Assembly (NCBI GenBank): GCA_015231615.1
Contig: JADGBE010000005.1
Location: 29,812-93,811 of the forward strand
DNA length: 64,000 bases
Origin: Desulfamplus sp.
GTDB taxonomy: Bacteria > Desulfobacterota > Desulfobacteria > Desulfobacterales > Desulfobacteraceae
Direction: 5' to 3'
Below the pieces are notes generated by a model. That model had not been told where the DNA came from and made no database searches. It was given only the letters and a program-made list of their open reading frames with translations. Below are positions 54,991 through 63,887 of this stretch, piece after piece (positions within the stretch are counted from its first letter, which is position 1; every line of letters begins with the position of its first letter). A program made the position numbers and the translations under genes.

Positions 54991-55094
54991 AGTTGACAGT
55001 CTTTAACAAAGTGTCAAATCAATTCTTTATAATACCAAGAATCTTTAAAATTAAAATTGCTTTAAATATGTGCTGAAAAATGAAGTTGTCAAAT
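54991..55094. repeat. Degenerate copies of the 33-bp palindrome
   Basis: AGTTGACAGTCTTT...AAAGTGTCAAATC (54991-55020) is an imperfect relative of the 33-bp palindrome, and a lone right half AAGTTGTCAAAT lies at 55083-55094, across the end of the aldolase gene. These look like eroded copies. Confidence 0.6.
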
Positions 55095-56279
55095 TTTTAA
55101 AACAATATCAATTATCTCCTCTTTTTCTAATCTTCTGCCAAGTTCAGCACTCTTTGATTTTATCATATCTGTAATTCTATGAAGTTTTTCTGGTATATAA
55201 GTTATTCCGATTGAATCAAGGTAATGCTTCACAAGTTTCTTTCCACATAGAACATTGAGATAATAGTTCTCTTTTTTATAGGTAAGTTCTTTGGAAGAGC
55301 TATCATTTTTTTGGGCAAATAAACCAAAATCGCTTTTAGCGTGAGTGCCAGCGACATGCGTTCTGACACCATCTCCAAAAAATGGGGTGTTATAGTTAAG
55401 AAGCTCTTCACCTGTTTGGAATTTACAGATATTGCTTACATAGTTATAATATTCTCTAAAAATTTTAACATTATCTGTATCAAGATTTAAGATATATCCT
55501 TGATCTTTTAGTATCTTGCTGACTGTAAAAATATCGCCAATACCGTTTCTTTCACCAATTCCTAAAACAGATAATTCTACAACAGTTGCACCAGCCTTTA
55601 CACCCATAATGCTATTTGCAGAGGCCATACCAAGATCATTGTGGCAGTGAACGCTAATTTTGGTATGGCTCTTAGAGATATAATTCTCACAATTATTTTT
55701 TAAAGTTTTTATTTTATTATAAAAAGCATCTGGAGACATTATACCTGATGTATCTGGAAGAGACAAAATATCAATACAAAGATCATTTAGAAAAAATTTG
55801 GCTATTTTATCAAGAAGTTCAGATGAAGATGTGCCAATATCAAGCACAGCGATTGATATTTGTGAATTAGAAACTTTGCTTCTAATTTGATATATTGCCT
55901 CTTGTATCTCTTTGAACTTACTATCTGTATCTGCAATGTTATCCACATCAGATATATCCAAATTATTTTTTATATGAGCATGAAGATGAAAATCATTAAT
56001 ACCCGTGCTTATAATAGTATCAACATCATTAATTGATGCTCTACCCATTCCCGCAATCTTGATTTTGTAGCCACGCTGTTGAGCAACCTTATTGAGATAC
56101 TTTATATTTTCATGCTCTGTAATATGAGATGGAGCATATCCAGCTTGACAAATATCAACGCCAAGTTTTTCTTGAAACTCAAGAATTGTCTCTCTCTCTC
56201 TTTGAGAAAAGACAACTCCTTGGTACTGCATTCCTTCGCGTATAGTCTCATCAATTACAATAATCGATCTGTTTTCCAT
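55089..56279 (-). CDS. DRE-TIM metallolyase (homocitrate/isopropylmalate synthase-like)
   Basis: TIM-barrel aldolase of the HMGL-like superfamily, 396 residues. DETIREGMQYQG near the N-terminus (metal and acetyl-CoA site), HLHAHIKNN, and the metal-binding HCHNDLGMASANS with VVELSVLGIGERNGIGD are intact. The C-terminal part has HRITDMIKSKSAELGRRLEKEE, a homocitrate-synthase-like tail. There is no leucine-biosynthesis regulatory domain. Neighbours (helicase, small lipoprotein) do not indicate a pathway, so the 2-oxoacid substrate is unknown. Confidence 0.85.
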   Translation of the reverse strand: MENRSIIVIDETIREGMQYQGVVFSQRERETILEFQEKLGVDICQAGYAPSHITEHENIKYLNKVAQQRGYKIKIAGMGRASINDVDTIISTGINDFHLHAHIKNNLDISDVDNIADTDSKFKEIQEAIYQIRSKVSNSQISIAVLDIGTSSSELLDKIAKFFLNDLCIDILSLPDTSGIMSPDAFYNKIKTLKNNCENYISKSHTKISVHCHNDLGMASANSIMGVKAGATVVELSVLGIGERNGIGDIFTVSKILKDQGYILNLDTDNVKIFREYYNYVSNICKFQTGEELLNYNTPFFGDGVRTHVAGTHAKSDFGLFAQKNDSSSKELTYKKENYYLNVLCGKKLVKHYLDSIGITYIPEKLHRITDMIKSKSAELGRRLEKEEIIDIVLKI

Positions 56280-56339
56280 ATATACGATCTATCCTTACTG
56301 ACCTTAAATTTTCTCACAATTTCCAGTATAAAAAATAAT

Positions 56340-56369
56340 AAGCAGGGACGGTTGAAAATTCGCCCCTAC
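56340..56369. repeat. Imperfect palindrome GCAGGGACGG...TTCGCCCCTAC
   Basis: The bases AGCAGGGACGGTTGAAAATT followed by CGCCCCTACT form an imperfect inverted repeat with AGGG...CCCT ends. It resembles the GTAGGG-type palindrome between serC and serA and lies in a gap between two minus-strand genes. Confidence 0.45.
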
Positions 56370-56412
56370 TTATATTTTCAAGAAACTTATCGTTTAAAAA
56401 AAATAGAGAACC

Positions 56413-56679
56413 TCAGCGTGTAAGTTGGCACTCTTTACGAAAATATCTCCATACTTCACATTCAAGACCTGTTTCAGGATTAATGCAGATATACTCAATA
56501 GTTACACCATTTTCAATTACAGGTTCAAGTTTATATCCATCATTAACGCAACGAGTTGCAGCAGGGTTTGCAATTCGTTGCTTATTTGTTTCTAATTTTT
56601 CATTTTCTCCAGCAGTATTAACATTACAGGAGATGAGAGATATAAATATTATCAAAAAAATTAAATAGTCTTGTTTCAT
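56413..56679 (-). CDS. Small DUF333 lipoprotein
   Basis: A secreted 88-residue protein: hydrophobic signal ending in a lipobox (ISLISC, Cys about 18), then the DUF333 domain with ANPAATRCVNDGYKLEP, YICINPETGLECEVWRYF and a final Cys. The four domain cysteines probably make two disulfides. DUF333 proteins are often called hemolysin-like, without evidence of such activity. It lies between the aldolase gene and the papain-like protease gene on the same strand. Confidence 0.82.
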   Translation of the reverse strand: MKQDYLIFLIIFISLISCNVNTAGENEKLETNKQRIANPAATRCVNDGYKLEPVIENGVTIEYICINPETGLECEVWRYFRKECQLTR

Positions 56680-56765
56680 TAAGTAATCTCGCTTAAGGAT
56701 TCAATTATAGTTAAGAATTCATTTATACTGTAAGCGGTTATAAATTTAAATTTTATGCTATTTAA

Positions 56766-56798
56766 AGATTTGACAACTTTTTAAAAGTTGTCAAATCT
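56766..56798. repeat. 33-bp perfect palindrome, copy 4
   Basis: Identical in sequence to the copy at 16192. It lies between the 3' end of the papain-like protease gene (ends 56815) and the DUF333 gene, which are transcribed the same way. Confidence 0.9.
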
Positions 56799-56814
56799 TA
56801 TGAAAATCAGGGGA

Positions 56815-59523
56815 TTAAGGATTGGAGATAGATGGCATTGGAATTGATGATGAACTTGGGAAAATCACCTTTGATTTAGCTTCAATTGTCTTTGTGTATA
56901 TTTGACTCTCTTTATCATCAGACTCAGCATCTAACCCTTGAGAAGAAGCCTCACTGGCAAAGGTTCCTTGACTTAGAGCATCATCTTTACACTTTTGTTC
57001 TTCATCTGTAATTTCATAATTTGCCTCTTTACCATCTTCAAGAATTTTCATGGTTGTGGAACCATCTTCACCTCTTATTATCTCAACCTTTTTCCAGCTA
57101 AGTTTATTAGCATTAGGTAAGACTTTTCCATTGTATGCACTGCCTTCAACATCTAAACCTTGGGTTGAAGTATCATCTGAACGGTTTGAATCTCTATTTT
57201 GTGAACTATTTAGACCAGAACGACCACCTATACGAACTGTTCCAGAGCTATAAGAGCCATTATTTAACTCATTGCTCTCAGATTCAACATTCATATCGTC
57301 AACCCATAAAGCCATGTAGTAAGTTCCAGCTGGGACGATGTAGCCATCATAAGTTGTATATAAATTAAAATATGTTGGGTTAGCCGTTCTTCTATAAACA
57401 ATCTCTCCTGGAGCAAGAATAAAATTAGTTGTTTCATAAAAAAGATATATTTCGTTTTCGTTTCCAACAACCTGATCTTTATCAAGAATCAAATTTATAT
57501 CCCAATTAGTGCTTGTTGTAGGAGATGAACCGTTATTAATGATCTCATAAGTAAGAGTTCCATTTCCATATCTATCCCATTTTGCATACCATGTACTTAC
57601 CTGAAGATCAGGGAGTGTGTTTTCAATGGTAATTGGAGTATCTCCTACAGATATATTGTCATCTTCATTTGACTCTTCAATCACATTAAGATCGTCAACC
57701 CACAAAGCCATGTAATATGTGCCAGAGTTTAATTGATCTGGAAACATAAAAGGAATTGAGTTGTCGTTATCTCTATAAACATATTCTCCAGTTTTAAGAT
57801 CAAAAGGAATTGTCTCGTAAACCACATAATCGTCATTGTTGGTAAATTCAGTGTCAGCAGATAGAAGCAAGCTAACATCAGCCCCTGCATAAGCAACTCC
57901 AGAGCCTGTATTTTTAACATTATAAGTTAACTCTCCATAACCTCTTGGACGTGGATCATAGTTTGCATTCCAGTCAACAACGGTAAGGTTTGGAAGGTCG
58001 TTATTGTTAGGTTCTGGCTTTGTAGGCTCTACAGGTGTTACTATTTCTGAATTTTTAGCATCTTCAAGGACATAGGTTTCTGACATAATATTTGCTGCAA
58101 AACTATATGGTAGCCAGAAAAATCCTTTGTCTCCCCAGTTCTGGCTCCATGAATTGATAACTTTAAATGCCCCAGTATATTTAGCATCATCATAACCCAC
58201 AATTGTAATTGCGTGTCCCCCCTGATTTTCTCCTGATGCTGTATTATAAACAGAGTCTGAACCTTTTAAATTCATCAAATTCTCATATACTTCAATACCG
58301 CCAATAACTGGCTTACGGTTTGCTAATGCAGCTTTAATCTGGGCTGTGCCACTTACTCTGTTCCAAGTTAATGCTTTAAATTTTGCTGCTTCTGTAAAAG
58401 CTGCTGAAGATGGTTGTGTTCTATAATCTCTATCAGAATAGGGCATTGTAGAAAGAGTTGCTACCCCTTTTTTAACAGCAAGATCAAGAGCTTCATCAAT
58501 ATATGAGCCATTATCTTGTCCGCCGTTAATCTGGTTATAAATAAAAGCTGGACTAAAGAGATGAGATGGCGTGTTTAACTCCCAACCTATTTCAACTTTC
58601 TCATGATAAGATTTTAGAGCATAAGCAGCTGCCCATCCCACGCAGCTACTTTGGTTTCCCTGATCTCCAGGGTTTGGAAAATTTGCACTAAGATCGATTG
58701 ATTTTGGCACAGTTGGTTGCTCTCCTACCGCCCCAAAAAGTTTAGAATTTATTGCACTTATAGAGAAAGTTGAATACTCTTCAGGTGAAACATCAATCTT
58801 TCCAGTCTCTTTGTTATCATCAGAGAGGTATCTTACCTGGACAGTAACGCTTGCTGGGTCGCTGAACAACTTACCATCGCTTACTCTAAATGAGATGGTA
58901 AATGATTGATTGCCGTCAGGTTCATGGGTCAAATAGAGTTTTCCGCTTGATGGATTTATGTAAGCAGAAGAGTAACCTTTTCCTGTTGAAGGGGAGGCAA
59001 GCTCATAGGTAATTGTATCGCTATCTGGATCATGAGCTATTAGTTGCTGAACAATGTATGGCACTGTTGAATCAACATTTAGAGAGGTAGATTCTGCTAT
59101 AGGTTTATTGTTTTCATTATTGTTATTGTTAGCATAACCTACATTAATAAGTTTCCAGTAATAAAATTGGTTATCAATGGGGTTATCATAAGGTTGTAGA
59201 TAAATAGTGTATTGCACTCCCTGAAATGAGGCGCAGCTAATATTAATATTTAAGTTTTGATCAATCGAAGCAGATGAAGCCGTTGACTGCGAAGCATTAA
59301 AATTGCTTAAAACAAAATAAAAACCCGAAGAATCATAAGGATTGTTATAAAAATCAAGAACAATATGCAATCGTCCAAGAGATGGGGCGACAGCAACAGA
59401 TAAAGATGGAATATCAATACTTAACGTATCACTTATAGTTCCACAATCTGCCCTTGCCTGTCCCAGCATGGGAAACAATACTACAAAAAAAATAGAACTT
59501 AAGGTAACCAATAGTTTTTTCAT
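56815..59523 (-). CDS. Secreted papain-like (C1) cysteine protease with CARDB repeats
   Basis: A 902-residue exported protein. A signal peptide (about 1-25, ending GQARA) is followed by a jelly-roll-like region and a cadherin-like segment (DPDSDTITYELASP, FRVSDGKLFSDPASVTV). The C1 peptidase domain (about 275-490) has Cys294 in GNQSSCVGWAAAYALK, His437 in QGGHAITIVGYDD and Asn457 in VINSWSQNWGDKGFFWLPY. Two CARDB domains (about 510-630 and 640-760) each contain YYMALWVDD.N...SNE. The Ser-rich tail has no evident anchor. GGGGGAAA precedes the ATG. An extracellular or cell-surface protease is likely; no partner inhibitor is visible. Confidence 0.9.
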   Translation of the reverse strand: MKKLLVTLSSIFFVVLFPMLGQARADCGTISDTLSIDIPSLSVAVAPSLGRLHIVLDFYNNPYDSSGFYFVLSNFNASQSTASSASIDQNLNINISCASFQGVQYTIYLQPYDNPIDNQFYYWKLINVGYANNNNNENNKPIAESTSLNVDSTVPYIVQQLIAHDPDSDTITYELASPSTGKGYSSAYINPSSGKLYLTHEPDGNQSFTISFRVSDGKLFSDPASVTVQVRYLSDDNKETGKIDVSPEEYSTFSISAINSKLFGAVGEQPTVPKSIDLSANFPNPGDQGNQSSCVGWAAAYALKSYHEKVEIGWELNTPSHLFSPAFIYNQINGGQDNGSYIDEALDLAVKKGVATLSTMPYSDRDYRTQPSSAAFTEAAKFKALTWNRVSGTAQIKAALANRKPVIGGIEVYENLMNLKGSDSVYNTASGENQGGHAITIVGYDDAKYTGAFKVINSWSQNWGDKGFFWLPYSFAANIMSETYVLEDAKNSEIVTPVEPTKPEPNNNDLPNLTVVDWNANYDPRPRGYGELTYNVKNTGSGVAYAGADVSLLLSADTEFTNNDDYVVYETIPFDLKTGEYVYRDNDNSIPFMFPDQLNSGTYYMALWVDDLNVIEESNEDDNISVGDTPITIENTLPDLQVSTWYAKWDRYGNGTLTYEIINNGSSPTTSTNWDINLILDKDQVVGNENEIYLFYETTNFILAPGEIVYRRTANPTYFNLYTTYDGYIVPAGTYYMALWVDDMNVESESNELNNGSYSSGTVRIGGRSGLNSSQNRDSNRSDDTSTQGLDVEGSAYNGKVLPNANKLSWKKVEIIRGEDGSTTMKILEDGKEANYEITDEEQKCKDDALSQGTFASEASSQGLDAESDDKESQIYTKTIEAKSKVIFPSSSSIPMPSISNP

Positions 59524-59949
59524 AATTTCCCCCTTTTTAATAAATTTTATTATTTAAGATTATTTTATAGCCCTACCATGGAGTTTATTAGCCATCTCTT
59601 AATATACTTTAAACGAGAATAAATTAGACTTCCTGCAGAACTTCATTTCTACCCAGTAAAATCAAGGGGCAAATCCCAGTATTGCAAGAAGTCAATTTAG
59701 CTTTTATATATCCAAAAACTCAATTTATTACCGATAGAAGTATAATCTAATTTGAAAGTGGTTAAATGGTTGGCTAAACTTATTTTAATTATGAACAAAA
59801 AACAGTTTTTTTGCAAAAATAATTTGATGTTGCATTCATAATCTATAAATAGTATTGAATTCCAACCTTTAGCAATAGAAAAAATAAAAAAAATACTACC
59901 TATCCTTAGAATGGAAGGAAATATTGATAGTCGTAAAAGGGAGATAATG
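59524..59949. other. Divergent intergenic region, protease gene and aroF
   Basis: About 425 nt with no convincing gene. A TATAAT occurs at 59741-59746 without a good -35 box; AAAGGGAG at 59936-59943 is the aroF ribosome binding site. I see no repeat or riboswitch-like structure. Confidence 0.5.
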
Positions 59950-60966
59950 ATGTTAATTGTAATGAAAAAAGGTGCAACTGAAGAGAGTATTCAAAATGTT
60001 GTAAAAGCTGCTGAAAAACGTGGATATACTGCCCGTCCAATTCCCGGTGGAGATCGTGTTTCCATAGGAATCTTATACAATAAAGGCTCTGTTGACGCTG
60101 GTCGTTTCATGGGACTTGAAGGTGTTAAGGAGGTAATTCCAGTAACAAAACCATATAAATTAGTAAGTCGTGAATTCAAAAATGAGAATAGTGTTATAAA
60201 AGTAGGTAATGTGTGTTTTGGTAATGGTTCAATGCCTATAATTGCTGGGCCTTGTGCAGTTGAAAGCCAAGAACAGGCAATTGCTATTGGAAAAGCTGTA
60301 AAAAAAGCAGGGGCTGCAATGTTTCGCGGAGGAGCTTTTAAGCCAAGGACATCACCTTATGATTTTCAAGGGCTTGGGAAGAAAGGTCTTGAAATCCTTG
60401 CAAATGTAAGAGAGGAGACTGGATTACCTTTTGCCACAGAGGTTATGGATATTGAGAGCTTTGATTTAGTAGAAGAGTACGCAGATGTAGTTCAAATTGG
60501 AACAAGAAACATGCAAAACTTTAGCCTTCTTAAACGGGCAGGAAGGTCAAAAAAACCGATTATACTAAAACGCGGCATGTCTGCAATGCTTCAAGAGTGG
60601 TTGATGGCAGCAGAATATATTATGGAAGAAGGCAACAGTCAGGTTATTTTGTGCGAACGTGGCATCAGGACATTTGTCAGACATAGCAGAAATACTCTTG
60701 ATCTATCTGCGGTTACTGAAGTGAAAAAAGAGAGCCATCTACCTGTAATCGTTGATCCAAGTCATGCAGCAGGAGTTAGAGATCAGGTAATTCCATTAGC
60801 TTGTGCATCTGTAGCTGTTGGCTCTGACGGTCTTATGGTTGAGGTCCACCATAAACCTGAAGAAGCCATGAGTGACGGTGCCCAATCTTTATATCCTGAA
60901 CAATTTGAGAAACTTATGCAGATGGTTAATAAAATACATTCCATAACTGGTTGTGCTTCATTTTAA
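59950..60966 (+). CDS. aroF: 3-deoxy-7-phosphoheptulonate (DAHP) synthase, AroF/KDO8P-like class
   Basis: First enzyme of the shikimate pathway, condensing PEP and erythrose 4-phosphate. The N-terminal ferredoxin-like domain ([18 protein letters not shown]) is the regulatory domain of the type I-beta class. The catalytic part has [66 protein letters not shown] and [12 protein letters not shown]. The frame opens at 59911, but ATG 59950 has AAAGGGAG at 6 nt and the family N-terminus, giving 338 residues. aroB follows 15 nt downstream. Confidence 0.95.
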   Translation: MLIVMKKGATEESIQNVVKAAEKRGYTARPIPGGDRVSIGILYNKGSVDAGRFMGLEGVKEVIPVTKPYKLVSREFKNENSVIKVGNVCFGNGSMPIIAGPCAVESQEQAIAIGKAVKKAGAAMFRGGAFKPRTSPYDFQGLGKKGLEILANVREETGLPFATEVMDIESFDLVEEYADVVQIGTRNMQNFSLLKRAGRSKKPIILKRGMSAMLQEWLMAAEYIMEEGNSQVILCERGIRTFVRHSRNTLDLSAVTEVKKESHLPVIVDPSHAAGVRDQVIPLACASVAVGSDGLMVEVHHKPEEAMSDGAQSLYPEQFEKLMQMVNKIHSITGCASF

Positions 60967-60981
60967 AAATTGGAGAGTATT

Positions 60982-62130
60982 GTGAAAATAATTGAGGTTA
61001 AGGGTAGTCAGGGTGTATCAAGAATTTATGTTGGTGAGTTATTAAAAAATGTTAGTAAATATCTCCCAAAAGGCAAAAGATGTGTAATTATAACAGATCA
61101 TAATGTAAAATTTTATTATGAAAATGACTTTCCGTCTCTTCCAAATGGCTCAAGTTCAACAAAAATTCCTGTAATAACCATATCCACAGGTGAGGAGATA
61201 AAAACACTACAAACAGTTGAGATGATTTTTAGAGAGCTTATTGATATTGGGGCAGATCGCTCCACCTTTATTTTGGGTATTGGGGGTGGAATTGTTTGTG
61301 ATATAACAGGTTTTGTTGCTTCCATTTACATGCGTGGCGTTGATTTTGGATTTGTCTCAACAACCTTGTTATCTCAGGTAGATGCAAGTGTAGGTGGAAA
61401 AAATGGTGTTAATTTTGACTCTTATAAAAATATGATAGGTGTTTTTTGTCAACCGCAATTTGTTCTATGCGATATTTCTCTCTTAAAAACTTTGCCAAAA
61501 GAGGAAATTTCAAATGGATTTGCAGAGATTGTTAAACATGCTTTAATTGCTGATGCCGAACTTCTTGAATATATTGAAACAAACATTGACAATGCACTTG
61601 CTCTTGATAATGAGGTTATTTCAAAATTAGTAGAGGATTCAGTTAAAATTAAATCCTCAGTTGTCCAGAAAGATGAAAAAGAGTCGGGAGAACGCAAAAA
61701 ACTCAACTTTGGTCATACATTAGCACATGCTCTTGAAAAAATAGAACCAATTGGGCATGGTAAAGCTGTCAGTATTGGTATGGTTGCAGCAACCTCTTTT
61801 TCTCAAAACAAGGGACTTATCACTCAAAATGAGTTTTTAAGAGTTAAAAGAGTGCTTAAATTTTTGAACTTGCCAACCGAACTTAATGAGTTTAAAGATT
61901 TGGATAACACAATAGAGTCTTCTATTAGCAAAGCTTCATTGAATAGGATTGATAGTTCTGATAAAGATTTGAATGCGTTAATGAAAGATATTCTCAGTGC
62001 TGTAACTAAAGATAAAAAAAAAGATAATGATAAAATTAGCTTTGTTTTTCTAAATCGAATTGGTAATGCTATTGTAGAAAAAATTACGTTTGAAGATTTG
62101 AAAACTCTTATCTTTGGATTATTTTCTTGA
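60982..62130 (+). CDS. aroB: 3-dehydroquinate synthase
   Basis: Second shikimate-pathway enzyme, converting DAHP to 3-dehydroquinate with bound NAD and zinc or cobalt. Motifs include ISTGEEIKTL, LGIGGGIVCDITGFVASIYMRGV, STTLLSQVDASVGGKNGVNF, GFAEIVKHALIAD and LNFGHTLAHALEK with metal His, then IGHGKAVSIGM. The GTG at 60982 with GGAG 6 nt upstream is chosen over an in-frame TTG at 60970, giving 382 residues. It forms an operon with aroF. Confidence 0.96.
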   Translation: MKIIEVKGSQGVSRIYVGELLKNVSKYLPKGKRCVIITDHNVKFYYENDFPSLPNGSSSTKIPVITISTGEEIKTLQTVEMIFRELIDIGADRSTFILGIGGGIVCDITGFVASIYMRGVDFGFVSTTLLSQVDASVGGKNGVNFDSYKNMIGVFCQPQFVLCDISLLKTLPKEEISNGFAEIVKHALIADAELLEYIETNIDNALALDNEVISKLVEDSVKIKSSVVQKDEKESGERKKLNFGHTLAHALEKIEPIGHGKAVSIGMVAATSFSQNKGLITQNEFLRVKRVLKFLNLPTELNEFKDLDNTIESSISKASLNRIDSSDKDLNALMKDILSAVTKDKKKDNDKISFVFLNRIGNAIVEKITFEDLKTLIFGLFS

Positions 62131-62182
62131 CACCAAAAAAAGTCGGTGCTATTCAACCACAAAATTATTTATAGTGCAATTT

Positions 62183-62258
62183 AGGTGCGTAACTCAGTTG
62201 GTAGAGTGCTACCTCGACAAGGTAGAAGTCATCGGTTCGAGTCCGATCGTGCCTACCA
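62183..62258 (+). tRNA. tRNA-Val (anticodon GAC), unusual C33
   Basis: A 76-nt cloverleaf with encoded CCA. Acceptor AGGTGCG pairs with CGTGCCT including two G-U pairs, D stem is ACTC/GAGT, anticodon stem is CTACC/GGTAG and T stem is ATCGG/CCGAT with loop TTCGAGT. The anticodon loop is TCGACAA, giving GAC at 62216-62218. Position 33 (62215), almost always T, is C. A strong terminator follows at 62290. A transposon remnant begins within 260 nt downstream. Confidence 0.88.
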
Positions 62259-62289
62259 TTTATACATTTTGAGTAGTCCAGAAACATAC

Positions 62290-62319
62290 AAAAACCCCTG
62301 TAAAATCAGGGGTTTTTTA
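62290..62319 (+). terminator. Rho-independent terminator after the tRNA gene
   Basis: AAAACCCCTG-taaaat-CAGGGGTTTTTT: a GC-rich stem followed by six T, 32 nt after the tRNA. Confidence 0.9.
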
Positions 62320-62366
62320 TTGCCTATCGTCCAACCTCATGTTATAAAAAACCCCTAAATCCAAAC

Positions 62367-62498
62367 TTTTTGGGGGCTTTTTGAAAAAGACCCCAAAACA
62401 ATCCAAAAAAAAGCCCCCAAAACTTTGTAAATACTTGTATTTAAAAGTGTGAAGTGAAAAATTATTTGAACCTTTTTATGAAAAATTAAATGAGCCTT
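62367..62498. repeat. Inverted repeat and two 20-bp direct repeats at the transposon end
   Basis: TTTTGGGGGCTTTTT (from 62367) and its complement AAAAAGCCCCCAAAA (to 62422) form a long inverted repeat. Next, TGAAAAATTATTTGAACCTT (62455-62474) and TGAAAAATTAAATGAGCCTT (62479-62498) repeat with 17 of 20 matches at 24-bp spacing. Repeats of this kind at the edge of a TniA/TnsB-type element are typical transposase binding sites. Confidence 0.6.
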
Positions 62499-62512
62499 TC
62501 TTTAACATCTGT

Positions 62513-63370
62513 CTACATTATTCCGATTACAAGGCTTTTTCTTGCAGTTTCAACAAGCTCTTTAGTAATTATTGTCATTTCATTGATTTCCATCAGTCGT
62601 GAGAACTGGAGGCAAAGTCGGTGAATTAATCTGAAATTACCAGCTGTAATTCTGATTATGGATGCCACGGCTTCTGTATCCGTAAAGTCACTCGGATCAA
62701 GCGATGTACCGAGTTCATCCCATTTATATTTTAGAATAAATTGAATCTCTTCCTGACTTAAAGGTCTAAAATCATGTACAAAACCGACACGGGAATAGAG
62801 CTGGGGATGACGGGATAATTGTTTTTCGATTCCACGCATACCTATAAAAATCAGACCGACACCCAATCTGTCATGAATATCTCTGAATTGTTCAAAGCCT
62901 GCCTGTTTGGAGCGGTCTGCTTCGTCAACAATAATAAGCTCTATGTGATCAGGGCTTTCCCATGTCTTCAAGTCCTTATCAGGCTGTTCATGTTGGATGA
63001 TAGCTTCATCAATCATCCAATTTATACGATGTTGTAAATAATGGATATCACGTTCAATCTTGCCAGGGGTACCCGAAACTGGCGTGGTATAAAAGAGTGA
63101 GTTGCATTTAGTAATATCTTTAGGTAATAACCGGTTGTTCCCTGAAGAATCCAACTTATAAAAAGAGTCCACAAGAGGGGCAATTAAATCCCACTTAGCA
63201 TATTGCCGCCCTGACATTGTTTTTCCAACACCAGGTGATCCGAAACAAACACCGATATATCGGTATTTCTGACAAGCGTTGCAAAATTCAGAAAAACGTC
63301 TGTACTCCTTGGTAGCGAGAAATGGAGTAGGGCATGAATATGATTGGAAATCTTTTTTTTGCTTATTCAT
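62513..63370 (-). CDS. tniB: TniB/MuB-like AAA ATPase of a transposon
   Basis: A 285-residue ATP-dependent transposition regulator. Walker A is FGSPGVGKTMSGRQY, Walker B is LIIVDEADRSKQAGFEQFRDI, and sensor-like GLIFIGMRGIEKQLSRHPQLYSRVGF with a C-terminal HRLCLQFSRLMEIN segment follow the TniB/TnsC group. ATPases of this type bind target DNA and recruit the DDE transposase. It starts inside the end of the tniA remnant (8-nt overlap), so the two were an operon. No tniQ/tnsD follows before the tRNA. The first 127 nt of its 3' region (62549-62675) are duplicated in inverse orientation at 63874-64000. Confidence 0.87.
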   Translation of the reverse strand: MNKQKKDFQSYSCPTPFLATKEYRRFSEFCNACQKYRYIGVCFGSPGVGKTMSGRQYAKWDLIAPLVDSFYKLDSSGNNRLLPKDITKCNSLFYTTPVSGTPGKIERDIHYLQHRINWMIDEAIIQHEQPDKDLKTWESPDHIELIIVDEADRSKQAGFEQFRDIHDRLGVGLIFIGMRGIEKQLSRHPQLYSRVGFVHDFRPLSQEEIQFILKYKWDELGTSLDPSDFTDTEAVASIIRITAGNFRLIHRLCLQFSRLMEINEMTIITKELVETARKSLVIGIM

Positions 63371-63887
63371 TGGAATAGCTCTTTATTGTTGTGTCAGATT
63401 TGTGCTGATTAGGTTCTTCAACTGGTTTTTCACGGAGAAATTCAGGTTTGTGAACATCTATGAAACGTTCAATTGTTTTGGAATGCTCTGTTAAAACATT
63501 GTTTAGCTCACGTTTGTGTCGATTTCGGGCTGCAATAATATCTTTCAACCCAACAAATTCACCAGATAATTCCTGGCAAATAGCTCGACAGATAAACATC
63601 TCTTTATGATATACATAGATTTCGGCTATATCTCTTGGGTCATAACGAATGATAACATCTTCTCCAACGTAACCAGCAAGGGTAATGCTCATATATCGCA
63701 AGCCTTGAAAACGTATGCCATCTTTTTGGATACGCCTGGTTTTACTTACGGTTAAAAGGAGTAAATCCAGAGATTGAGGTGATTCAGGCAATCGTGGGAG
63801 AAATGCTCCATTCTCCCATCGTTTTTGAGGTGGCTCGGTTGTTTCACTGTGAATTCTGTTGTGATATTCATCAAGAAGCCGTGGCAT
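63363..63887 (-). pseudogene. 3' remnant of a Mu/TniA-type DDE transposase gene
   Basis: Only the C-terminal part of the transposase is left. From EYHNRIHSETTEPPQKRWENG it runs through AFLPRLPESPQSLDLLLLTV, RIQKDGIRFQGLRYMS and VIIRYDPRDIAEIYVYHKEMF, the beta-barrel and C-terminal region of Mu-type integrases such as TniA. The catalytic DDE domain is missing. The ATG at 63887 and next codons are not original: they come from the antisense of an inverted tniB copy joined at about 63874. The chimeric frame can still be translated (174 residues) but should not be a transposase. Confidence 0.85.
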
